A stretch of DNA of 6,284 bases from Clostridia bacterium (GCA_017414585.1 JAFQLN010000154.1:1-6284), one strand, 5' to 3'. Counted from the first letter of the stretch, positions 1-5,481 are shown. Numbers and translations: made by a program. Notes: generated from the letters alone by a model not told the origin.

Positions 1-1486
1 GACCGTACTGACCGGAACCGCCGGACTGCTTCTTGTGCTTACCTTCAACATCGGAGGTACCCTTGATGGTTTCACGGTATGCGAGTCTGGGAGTTTCAAG
101 AAGAACGGAGGTGGAGTAACGGCTCTTCATCTTGGATACAACAACGTCAAGCTGCATGTCGCCCATACCGGAGATGGTCATCTGCTTGGTTTCTGCGTTG
201 TTTTCGTAGATGAGAGTCGGGTCTTCTTCGAGAAGTCTTGCAAGACCGGTGGAGATCTTGTCTTCGTCGCCCTTTGCGGCAGGCATGATCGCCATGGTCA
301 TGTATGCCTTCGGGAAAACGATCTTCTTGTATTCAAATTCGGAGTTCAGCGTAAGGGTGTCGTTGGTGTTGGTGTTTGCGAGCTTGGAGGTCATACCGAT
401 ATCACCGCAGCAGAGGCTGGTAACTTCGGTCTGCTTCTTGCCGCGGATGGTGTAAATGTGACCCATCTTTTCACTGGAACCGGAAGTGATGTTCTTGAGC
501 GTCATTTCGTTGGTCAGCGTACCGGACATAACCTTGAAGAAGGTCTGCTTGCCGAACGGATCGGCGATGGTCTTGAAGACGAAGATTGCGCATTCGCCGT
601 CAGCGGAAATAGGCATTTCGTCGCCGTTTTCGAGAACTTCAACCTTCTTTGCGGTCGGACGCGGGAAGGAGGAAGCGATGGTGTCGAGAAGGAAGGTTAC
701 ACCCCAGAGGTTGACAGCGGAACCGGAGAATACGGGAACGATGGAACCGTCGATGATACCCTGATGGAGAGCTTCAACAGCTTCTTCCTGTGTGATTTCT
801 TCGCCTTCAAAGAACTTGTCGAGGAGTTCTTCGCTGGTAGATGCGAGCGCTTCGTTGAGAGCTTCCTTGTAATTTTCCGCAACGGATACCATGTTCCCAT
901 CGAGATCGGATTCGCTTCTCTTGCCCTTGTCGTCGAAGGTGTAGCACTTCATTTCAACGAGGTTGATGAACTTGGTGTTATTGCCGTCCTTTACGGGAAC
1001 GAGAACAGGGCAGACTGCAGTGCCGAACTGATCGTGCAGCTGGCTGAATACGCGGTCGAAGTCAGCGTCCGGATCGTCGCACTTGTTGATGAAGAATGCC
1101 TTCGGGATTACAGCGCCTTCTGCCTTATCCCAGCCGAGTTCGGTACCGACTTCTACGCCGGCCTTACCGTCGAGCGTGATGATTGCAGCGTCTGCAACAC
1201 GTACACCCGCATAAACGTCACCCTGGAAATCAAGGAAACCGGGGGTGTCGATGAAGTTGATCTTGATATCGTTCCACATAACGGGAGCGATTGCGAGGTT
1301 CAGGGAGAAGCCGCGCTTGATTTCTTCGGCATCATAGTCGCAGACAGTATTGCCGTCGGTGGTCTTACCGAGTCTGTCCGTTCCTTTACCTAAATATAAA
1401 GCTGCTTCTGCGAGCGAAGTTTTACCGGAACCGCCGTGACCGAGCAGGGCAATATTACGGATACTTTTGGTGGTGATGTCTGCCAT
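1..1486 (-). CDS. EF-G-like translational GTPase, 3' end cut by window edge
   Basis: The first 495 residues of a translational GTPase related to elongation factor G, which drives ribosomal translocation with GTP; full-length relatives are about 690 residues. G motifs are P-loop GHGGSGKT (16-23), switch I RGFS (58-61), DTPGF (80-84), NKCD (134-137) and SGSA (254-257). Domain II follows at about 295-380 and domain III at about 390-465. Domain IV has begun when the sequence ends at QSGGSGQYG (487-495). The G domain differs from housekeeping EF-G: GHGGSGKT replaces AHIDAGKT, and Phe84 replaces the catalytic histidine of DTPGH. This places it with the EF-G-like (often called EF-G2) paralogues rather than the str-operon fusA; exact role unknown. 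The ATG at 1486 has AAAGGAGA ten bases upstream. It has its own promoter and is preceded on the same strand by the flavin reductase gene. Certain as an EF-G-family GTPase; less certain as paralogue versus main EF-G. Confidence 0.93.
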   Translation of the reverse strand, partial: MADITTKSIRNIALLGHGGSGKTSLAEAALYLGKGTDRLGKTTDGNTVCDYDAEEIKRGFSLNLAIAPVMWNDIKINFIDTPGFLDFQGDVYAGVRVADAAIITLDGKAGVEVGTELGWDKAEGAVIPKAFFINKCDDPDADFDRVFSQLHDQFGTAVCPVLVPVKDGNNTKFINLVEMKCYTFDDKGKRSESDLDGNMVSVAENYKEALNEALASTSEELLDKFFEGEEITQEEAVEALHQGIIDGSIVPVFSGSAVNLWGVTFLLDTIASSFPRPTAKKVEVLENGDEMPISADGECAIFVFKTIADPFGKQTFFKVMSGTLTNEMTLKNITSGSSEKMGHIYTIRGKKQTEVTSLCCGDIGMTSKLANTNTNDTLTLNSEFEYKKIVFPKAYMTMAIMPAAKGDEDKISTGLARLLEEDPTLIYENNAETKQMTISGMGDMQLDVVVSKMKSRYSTSVLLETPRLAYRETIKGTSDVEGKHKKQSGGSGQYG

Positions 1487-1495
1487 AATGGGGAA

Positions 1496-1503
1496 TCTCC
1501 TTT
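1496..1503 (-). promoter_or_regulatory. Ribosome binding site of the EF-G-like gene
   Basis: On the minus strand AAAGGAGA lies about ten bases before the ATG at 1486, a strong Shine-Dalgarno match that fixes the start codon. The next in-frame start-like codons would remove the P-loop region. Confidence 0.85.
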
Positions 1504-1534
1504 GTATGTAAGTATATCGAAAACATAAAGTTTC

Positions 1535-1577
1535 AGGGGTAAAGCTGCCGTTCTGCTGAAACAACAGCCTTACCCCT
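1535..1577 (-). promoter_or_regulatory. Inverted repeat at the predicted mRNA 5' end of the EF-G-like gene
   Basis: Arms 1535-1547 and 1565-1577 are complementary over 13 positions with a single A/C mismatch (12 pairs: AGGGGTAA, mismatch, GCTG), enclosing a 17-base loop. The repeat begins three bases downstream of the -10 box, so the predicted start of transcription falls inside its first arm and most of the stem would form at the extreme 5' end of the mRNA. The tail on the minus strand (GAAACTTTATG) is not a U-run, so an intrinsic terminator is unlikely. It may be a 5' stability or leader-control structure, or a DNA operator. The pairing is seen directly; the role is inferred. Confidence 0.55.
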
Positions 1578-1579
1578 CA

Positions 1580-1608
1580 ATTATACACGATTATTGGGCG
1601 GATTGCAA
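1580..1608 (-). promoter_or_regulatory. Sigma-A type promoter of the EF-G-like gene
   Basis: Read on the minus strand: -35 TTGCAA (1608-1603), 17-base spacer, perfect -10 TATAAT (1585-1580). The predicted start of transcription is near 1573-1574, giving a leader of about 87 bases before the ATG at 1486. This makes the GTPase a separate transcription unit from the flavin reductase gene upstream of it. Confidence 0.8.
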
Positions 1609-1695
1609 GACAATATCACAAATTTTACGTGATGCACATGACATTTTTTAGGGCAGTTTTTTGTGCAAAATGTCTGTCTTCCGGGATCGCGGAAC

Positions 1696-1720
1696 AAAAA
1701 AGATGCGTTGAAATCGTATC
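1696..1720 (-). terminator. Weak candidate intrinsic terminator after the flavin reductase gene
   Basis: On the minus strand, shortly after the stop codon at 1732, GATACG (1720-1715) can pair with CGCATC (1707-1702) with one A/C mismatch around a 7-base loop, followed directly by six T residues (1701-1696). The position and T-run fit a rho-independent terminator, but the stem is short and imperfect, so efficiency is doubtful. Confidence 0.4.
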
Positions 1721-1731
1721 ACAATGTATGT

Positions 1732-2271
1732 TTATGCACGCATGAGCACTTCTTCGATCTCACAGATATACATTTTGTGGAAATCTCCCGCTCTGTAATT
1801 GGCGAGTGCAGCGTCGTCGAGGAAGGCGGATTTCTTCAGATCGTCCTCGTACAGCTTCCGGGTTTTGAGAACCAGTTTCGCTTCGGCAAACCAGACAGCG
1901 CGTCCGTCTTGTGTGCAGTCGGAAACAGGCGTCAGACCGCAGTCAGCGGCTTTGTCTTTTTCCGCACCGCTGAATTTTCCGCAAAAGGAAAGTGCGGGAC
2001 GGTAGTCTTCGGTGAAGAAGGAGAGAGTCATGCGGCTGTTCTTTTCCGTAAAGCGGAAGGTGTGCCGCTGGGGTCGGATGAAAACAAACGCAACCGGCTT
2101 GTTCCAGAGAATGCCGACGCCGCCCCAGCTTGCGGTCATGGTGTTGTAGTCTTCGCCGCCCTTCATACCGTCCGTACTGTTGGCGGATGTGACGAGCATC
2201 CAGTCTTTACCGATGAGACGGAAGGCATTTTCGGTGAGTTCTTCGGGGGTGATTTTCTTGAATTCGGACAT
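1732..2271 (-). CDS. Flavin reductase-like FMN-binding split-barrel protein
   Basis: A 179-residue soluble protein resembling the flavin reductase (DIM6/NTAB-type) family, whose members bind FMN in a split barrel and pass electrons from NAD(P)H to flavin or a substrate. Typical stretches are NTMTASWGGVG at 43-53, the KPVAFVFIRPQRHT segment at 58-71 (expected to line the flavin site), TLSFF at 82-86, the FCGKFSGAEKDK loop at 96-107 and GLTP at 112-115. The length fits a complete single-domain member. The ATG at 2271 has AAGGAG six bases upstream, inside a 9-base tandem repeat. It is the second gene of an operon, 26 bases after the tautomerase gene. No signal peptide or membrane segment is seen, so it should be cytoplasmic. 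Fold assignment is confident; substrate and electron donor cannot be read from the sequence. Confidence 0.88.
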   Translation of the reverse strand: MSEFKKITPEELTENAFRLIGKDWMLVTSANSTDGMKGGEDYNTMTASWGGVGILWNKPVAFVFIRPQRHTFRFTEKNSRMTLSFFTEDYRPALSFCGKFSGAEKDKAADCGLTPVSDCTQDGRAVWFAEAKLVLKTRKLYEDDLKKSAFLDDAALANYRAGDFHKMYICEIEEVLMRA

Positions 2272-2272
2272 A

Positions 2273-2296
2273 TTCGGCTCCTTCGGTTCCTTCGGG
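2273..2296 (-). repeat. 9-base tandem repeat carrying the Shine-Dalgarno of the flavin reductase
   Basis: On the plus strand the units are TTCGGCTCC (2273-2281), TTCGGTTCC (2282-2290) and a partial TTCGGG (2291-2296). On the coding strand each unit contains AAGGAR, so two Shine-Dalgarno-like cores stand in series in the 26-base gap after the tautomerase stop codon. The downstream one, AAGGAG (2283-2278), is six bases before the ATG and is probably the one used. Confidence 0.6.
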
Positions 2297-2297
2297 A

Positions 2298-2642
2298 TCA
2301 GAAATTCATACTGTTCCAGCCCCAGTGGGACACTTCCTCATACTTGACATAAACGCGGTCTTTTGAAACATCGCATTCTTTTTCAATCAGTGCGCACATA
2401 CCGGCAGTCATGGCATCGTAAGCCGCATCGGACTGACTGCCGAAAATGGCGATGTCAACGAACATACAGGGCGCGTCGCTTCCGGCGAAGTACATACTGC
2501 AGTTATCGGTGAAATTGAGCATGAGCCAGTTTTCTGTCTTGCCCGGGAAGGAGGCGGCGAGAATTTCCGCGATCTGTGCTTTGAGAAGATCGGTTTTGTC
2601 CTTCGGCAGGGAAATGTTGGTTTTTACGTCGATAAAAGGCAT
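2298..2642 (-). CDS. MIF / tautomerase-superfamily protein
   Basis: A 114-residue homologue of macrophage migration inhibitory factor and related keto-enol tautomerases, which form trimers and use the N-terminal proline exposed after Met removal as catalytic base. The start chosen gives MPFIDVKTN, placing Pro at position 2; AAAGGAAG lies six bases upstream. An upstream in-frame ATG (2681) would bury this proline behind 13 residues. Other MIF-like stretches are GKTENW near 34-39 (its Lys matching the MIF active-site lysine), FAGSDAPC (56-63), SKDRVYVKY (91-99) and the C-terminal HWGWNSMNF (106-114). The CXXC pair of mammalian MIF is not kept: only the first Cys is present (PCMFV). First gene of an operon with the flavin reductase. 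Family assignment is strong; the natural substrate is unknown. Confidence 0.9.
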   Translation of the reverse strand: MPFIDVKTNISLPKDKTDLLKAQIAEILAASFPGKTENWLMLNFTDNCSMYFAGSDAPCMFVDIAIFGSQSDAAYDAMTAGMCALIEKECDVSKDRVYVKYEEVSHWGWNSMNF

Positions 2643-2665
2643 GGGAGACTTCCTTTCTTTCCTTA

Positions 2666-2686
2666 ATATAATGTACTGCATTATAT
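2666..2686. promoter_or_regulatory. Inverted repeat in the leader of the tautomerase operon
   Basis: ATATAATG (2666-2673) and CATTATAT (2679-2686) are perfect 8-base complementary arms around a 5-base centre (TACTG). It lies between the promoter and the ribosome binding site of the tautomerase gene. It could act as an operator half-site pair or as a weak, AT-rich RNA hairpin; the sequence alone does not decide. Confidence 0.45.
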
Positions 2687-2705
2687 GTGTTGGGGGGATT
2701 TTATA

Positions 2706-2721
2706 TGTATGATATCATACA
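2706..2721. promoter_or_regulatory. Perfect 16-bp palindrome over the -10 box, likely operator
   Basis: TGTATGATATCATACA is identical on both strands over all 16 bases. It entirely covers the -10 hexamer (2709-2714) of the leftward tautomerase promoter, where a dimeric repressor would block RNA polymerase. No regulator gene is in the window and the motif does not clearly match a binding site I know. Confidence 0.6.
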
Positions 2722-2737
2722 GCGGTCGTTTTGTCAA
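2709..2737 (-). promoter_or_regulatory. Sigma-A type promoter of the tautomerase / flavin reductase operon
   Basis: On the minus strand: perfect -35 TTGACA (2737-2732), 17-base spacer, -10 TATCAT (2714-2709). Transcription would start near 2702 and give a leader of about 60 bases before the ATG at 2642. It points away from the metal importer promoter 27 bases to its right. Confidence 0.8.
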
Positions 2738-2764
2738 GGGAACGTCTCAGGCACGGATTCTTTC

Positions 2765-2793
2765 TTGACAAAGATTCTGACGAGTGCTATAAT
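2765..2793 (+). promoter_or_regulatory. Consensus sigma-A promoter of the metal importer operon
   Basis: TTGACA (2765-2770), 17-base spacer and TATAAT (2788-2793) match the full housekeeping consensus. Transcription would start near 2800, about 39 bases before the GTG start of the binding-protein gene. Such a strong promoter on a metal-uptake operon would normally be held down by a metal-sensing repressor. Confidence 0.85.
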
Positions 2794-2822
2794 TATTTCT
2801 GGTAGAAGATTTTAGTTATAGC
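2786..2822. promoter_or_regulatory. Inverted repeat spanning the -10 box and early leader of the importer operon
   Basis: GCTATAA (2786-2792) and TTATAGC (2816-2822) are perfect 7-base inverted copies with centres 30 bp apart, roughly three helical turns. A smaller palindrome, ATAATTAT (2789-2796), overlaps the -10 box, and TTCT/AGAA (2797-2800 / 2804-2807) lies between the arms. The placement is right for a metal-responsive repressor, but I cannot match it to a Zur, AdcR or Fur consensus with confidence. Confidence 0.4.
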
Positions 2823-2838
2823 GGAAGGAACCCATTTT

Positions 2839-3798
2839 GTGAGAATCAAGAAATTTTTGCTTCTTTTCCTTGTGCCGCTTTTCCTGTTTACAGGCTGTGC
2901 AAAGACGGAAACGGCGGATGACGGACGACTTTCGATTGTCGCCACCAATTTCGCCATGTACGATTTCGCACGCGCCGCAGCAGGAAACAGCTGCCATGTA
3001 ACCATGCTCCTGCCTCCGGGAAGCGAATCGCACGATTTTGAAGCGTCCCTCACCGATATCGCCATGATCAGTGAAGCCGATGTGTTTGTCTGCGTCGGCA
3101 GTGAAGACTGGGTGGACGATGCATGGCAAGCCATGGGTTCGCTCGCGGACGGGATCACGGTCATACGTGCCATGGATACCGTCCTGCACCACGGAACGGA
3201 TTTCGTTTCCGCCGAACTCTGCCCAGTCGAACATGATCACGACCACGATCACGACCATGAGCACAGTGCGGATATGGACGAGCACGTGTGGATGTCCGTC
3301 GGCAACGCGAAAGCGATCATGAACGAAATTGCCGATGCGGTCATCGCGCTGGATCCGAGTCTGGAACAGCAGGTGACGGCAGACAGGGATTTGTACTTCA
3401 GCCTTCTGGATCCCGTGGATGCACACCTGTACGAACTGGCACAGAAGACGGATAAAAAGCTCGTCGTCGCAGACCGTTTTCCCTTTGCTTATATGACACA
3501 GCGGTACGGATTTGCATATGAAGCGGCTTTTACGGGATGCACTTCCGACACAGAACCGACCCTTGCCGTGATCAACACGCTGATCGAAACGGTGAAAAAC
3601 GAGAAAATTCCCGTGATTTTTGTGACCGAAGGCTCCGATCGGAAGACTGCCGAAGCGGTTGCCGAGGAAACAGGCGCTGAAATCCGTGTGCTGTATTCCT
3701 CGCAAAGCGTAACAAAAGAAGAGTTTGAAAATGGAGCGACTTATGCATACTTTATGCAGAAAAATTTAGCGGCACTGAACGAAGCTCTGGGAGAATGA
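2839..3798 (+). CDS. znuA: Zinc/manganese ABC importer substrate-binding lipoprotein
   Basis: A 319-residue cluster A-I (ZnuA/TroA-type) binding protein that captures divalent metal outside the membrane and delivers it to the permease. A charged start and hydrophobic stretch (4-18) end in lipobox FTGC, with Cys20 as the lipid anchor. Family features are PGSESHDFE (61-69, candidate ligand His65), a flexible acidic/His-rich loop (131-142, seven of 12 residues His), DEHVWMS (147-153, candidate ligand His149) and a C-terminal YAYFMQKN (302-309). Where classic ZnuA has a histidine before AFGY, this protein reads ADRFPFAY (211-218), so the remaining ligands differ from E. coli ZnuA. Start is GTG with GGAAGGAA eight bases upstream. 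First gene of a three-gene importer operon; its stop overlaps an ATG of the ATPase gene. The His-rich loop favours zinc over manganese; the metal itself is inferred. Confidence 0.92.
   Translation: MRIKKFLLLFLVPLFLFTGCAKTETADDGRLSIVATNFAMYDFARAAAGNSCHVTMLLPPGSESHDFEASLTDIAMISEADVFVCVGSEDWVDDAWQAMGSLADGITVIRAMDTVLHHGTDFVSAELCPVEHDHDHDHDHEHSADMDEHVWMSVGNAKAIMNEIADAVIALDPSLEQQVTADRDLYFSLLDPVDAHLYELAQKTDKKLVVADRFPFAYMTQRYGFAYEAAFTGCTSDTEPTLAVINTLIETVKNEKIPVIFVTEGSDRKTAEAVAEETGAEIRVLYSSQSVTKEEFENGATYAYFMQKNLAALNEALGE
3232..3264 (+). repeat. Repeated codons encoding the His/Asp-rich metal loop of the binding protein
   Basis: Alternating CAY and GAY/GAG codons (units like GATCAC, GACCAC) form a hexamer-periodic tract encoding residues 132-142, alternating histidine with acidic residues. 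Such loops in ZnuA-type proteins are thought to collect or sense zinc. The near-repeat DNA could change length by slippage without shifting frame. Confidence 0.7.
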
Positions 3799-3800
3799 AA

Positions 3801-4550
3801 ATGAGTGAACTGATCAAAGCCGAAAAACTCGTTCTCGCGTTTGACGGACATACGGCAGCGGAAAACGTGCATTTTACGCTGAAAGAGGGGGATTACCTCT
3901 GTGTTGTCGGAGAAAACGGTTCGGGAAAAAGCACTCTGCTGCGCGCGATTACGGGAGAAGTGAGACCTGCCGGCGGCAAGCTCGAACTGGCACAGGAACT
4001 TCTGAAAAAAGGCATCGGATATCTGCCGCAGAAATCCAAAATCCAGCGCGATTTTCCGGCATCGGTGCGGGAAGTTGTCCTTTCCGGATGCACGCGGCGG
4101 GACGGGTTCGGACTGTTCTGGAAAAAGGAATCGAAGAAAAAAGCGGACGATGCTATGGAACTGCTCCGGATTGCTGATCTCGCAGACAAATGCTACGGAG
4201 ACCTGTCCGGCGGTCAGCAGCAGCGGGTACTTCTCGCACGTGCTGTCTGCGTATCGGACGCACTGCTTCTGCTGGACGAACCGGTGACGGGACTGGATCC
4301 GGACGCGGCGCATGAGATGTATCACACCATCCGAACGATCAACCGGCAGACCGGATGCGCGGTGATGATGGTATCGCACGATGTGAGCTGTGCTCTCCGG
4401 GAAGCGGATCACGTGCTGTCGATGTGCCGGGGACACTCTTTCTTCGGAACCGTGGCGGAATACCGCAGACATGAGCAGATGGATGAAGCTGCGGATGAAA
4501 AACGCCATGCCGGTCACGACCACAGTCACGGACATCATACGGAGGAATAG
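3801..4550 (+). CDS. znuC: Zinc/manganese ABC importer ATP-binding protein
   Basis: A 249-residue ABC ATPase powering metal import at the inner face of the membrane. Walker A GENGSGKST (37-45), Q-loop LPQ (75-77), signature LSGGQQQR (135-142), Walker B LLLLDEP (155-161) with catalytic Glu160, and H-loop SHD (192-194, His193) are all intact. After the nucleotide-binding domain comes an acidic tail ending in a His-rich stretch (residues 236-246, HAGHDHSHGHH), suited to binding zinc. I chose the ATG at 3801 because GGGAG (3789-3793) is seven bases upstream; another ATG at 3795 overlaps the preceding stop (ATGA) but sits only one base from that site and would add two residues. It is coupled to the binding-protein gene upstream and the permease gene three bases downstream. 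Function as importer ATPase is near certain; zinc is inferred. Confidence 0.93.
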   Translation: MSELIKAEKLVLAFDGHTAAENVHFTLKEGDYLCVVGENGSGKSTLLRAITGEVRPAGGKLELAQELLKKGIGYLPQKSKIQRDFPASVREVVLSGCTRRDGFGLFWKKESKKKADDAMELLRIADLADKCYGDLSGGQQQRVLLARAVCVSDALLLLDEPVTGLDPDAAHEMYHTIRTINRQTGCAVMMVSHDVSCALREADHVLSMCRGHSFFGTVAEYRRHEQMDEAADEKRHAGHDHSHGHHTEE

Positions 4551-4553
4551 GCT

Positions 4554-5423
4554 ATGGAACTGAGTGCAATTTTCGCATCGGAATTTCTCACCCGCGTGGT
4601 TCTGCGCGCCATGGTTGTCGGGGTGCTCGTCTCCCTGTGCGCATCCGTGCTCGGCGTGAGTCTGGTTTTGAAACGGTATTCCATGATCGGGGACGGGCTG
4701 TCCCATGTGGGATTTTTCGCACTGTCACTGTCGGCGGCGGCAGGCGTGAGCGCGACATATTCCATGGAAGTATCCGTACCGGTTGTCATTCTCGCGGCAG
4801 TGCTGATTCTGCGGCTGTCCAGACGGGACGGCAGGCTGAACGGGGACGCCGCGTGTGCCATTGTCTCGACGGGTGCTGTAGCCGTGGGAACACTGATGTA
4901 TAATTTTACCGGCGGCAGGAGCGGGGATATCTGCAATTCCCTGTTCGGCTCGGCGTCGGTGATTACCATTTCCGATAAGGATATGGTGCTGTCGATCATT
5001 CTGTCCGCCGTGGTTCTGGTGTGGTTCGTGCTGTTTTCCAAGACCATTTTTTCCGTCACCTTTGATGAAACCTTTGCGCACGCCGCCGGAATCCGGACAG
5101 ATGTATACAGCGTCCTTCTCGCCGTGCTGACCGGTGTGACCATCGTTGTCGGCATGAAAATGATGGGCTCGATTATGATTTCCGCTCTGATTATCTTTCC
5201 CGCGCTGACAGCCATGCGCCTGACCAAATCCTTCCGGCTGACGGTGATTCTGTCTGCAGTCATTTCGGTCGTCTGCTTCGTTGCGGGATTTCTTGCCGCG
5301 TGTGTGTATTCTCTCCAGACCGGTGCGGCGGTTGTAACAGCGGAGCTTGTGTGCTTTGTGCTCGTTTCGGCTGTATCTGCGGCTGTATCGGAGTTCCGCA
5401 GACGCGCACGGGGCAGAAGTTGA
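4554..5423 (+). CDS. znuB: Zinc/manganese ABC importer permease (ABC-3 family)
   Basis: A 289-residue, highly hydrophobic ABC-3 family permease forming the metal channel; a homodimer is usual for the family. Roughly eight to nine membrane segments can be seen (about 12-38, 48-65, 73-88, 96-116, 143-162, 185-200, 205-222, 228-250, 256-280). Family motifs are LVLKRYSMIGDGLSHVGF (37-54) and the cytoplasm-facing MGSIMISALIIFPALTAMRL segment (204-223) that is likely to contact the ATPase. It ends in a basic FRRRARGRS tail. The ATG has GGAGG eight bases upstream, lying within the last codons of the ATPase gene, so the genes are probably translationally coupled. Length and motifs indicate an intact protein. 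Zinc rather than manganese is inferred from its partners' His-rich regions. Confidence 0.93.
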   Translation: MELSAIFASEFLTRVVLRAMVVGVLVSLCASVLGVSLVLKRYSMIGDGLSHVGFFALSLSAAAGVSATYSMEVSVPVVILAAVLILRLSRRDGRLNGDAACAIVSTGAVAVGTLMYNFTGGRSGDICNSLFGSASVITISDKDMVLSIILSAVVLVWFVLFSKTIFSVTFDETFAHAAGIRTDVYSVLLAVLTGVTIVVGMKMMGSIMISALIIFPALTAMRLTKSFRLTVILSAVISVVCFVAGFLAACVYSLQTGAAVVTAELVCFVLVSAVSAAVSEFRRRARGRS

Positions 5424-5461
5424 AATTTTAAACGACAATATAAAAAATTGAACGACAATAT
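5421..5461. repeat. 20-bp tandem duplication in the gap before the GH16 gene
   Basis: Positions 5421-5440 and 5441-5460 agree at 16 of 20 bases, with AACGACAATA exact in both (11 bases with the following T: 5431-5441 and 5451-5461). The first copy begins at the permease stop codon and the repeat ends eight bases before the GH16 ribosome binding site. It may be a simple duplication or a pair of direct binding sites. No stem followed by a T-run and no convincing -35/-10 pair was found in this gap. Confidence 0.6.
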
Positions 5462-5481
5462 TTAAAAAAGGAGAAAAAGTC

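Noticed and set aside
35..1393. A 452-codon open frame on the plus strand
   Set aside because: It is exactly antisense to the EF-G-like gene, has no ribosome binding site and resembles no family; the opposite strand carries all GTPase motifs. It arises from biased codon use.
1535..1577. The strong inverted repeat as an intrinsic terminator
   Set aside because: Neither strand has a T-run after the stem, and the repeat is downstream of a good promoter, so a leader or operator role fits better.
1663..2352. A 229-codon plus-strand open frame
   Set aside because: Antisense to the flavin reductase gene and the end of the tautomerase gene; the minus-strand frames have recognisable families and good ribosome binding sites.
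2643..2681. Upstream ATG at 2681 as the tautomerase start
   Set aside because: It would add 13 residues before the catalytic proline, would lie within the leader inverted repeat, and the internal ATG at 2642 has a good ribosome binding site and gives the family's Met-Pro start.
2780..2800. A Zur or Fur box over the importer -10 region
   Set aside because: An AT-rich palindrome is present, but it is short and overlaps the TATAAT itself; it does not match a Zur, Fur or AdcR consensus well enough to name.
2812..3705. A 297-codon minus-strand open frame
   Set aside because: Antisense to the binding-protein gene, with His/Gly/Arg-rich shadow composition and no recognisable domain.
3795..3800. 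ATG at 3795 as the start of the ATPase
   Set aside because: The GGGAG site is only one base away from it, whereas it is seven bases from the ATG at 3801; the difference is two residues, so this is a mild preference.
5424..5481. The paired 20-bp repeats as a CRISPR remnant or a promoter
   Set aside because: There are no spacers or further copies, the repeats are imperfect and contiguous, and no -35/-10 pair with acceptable spacing could be drawn.
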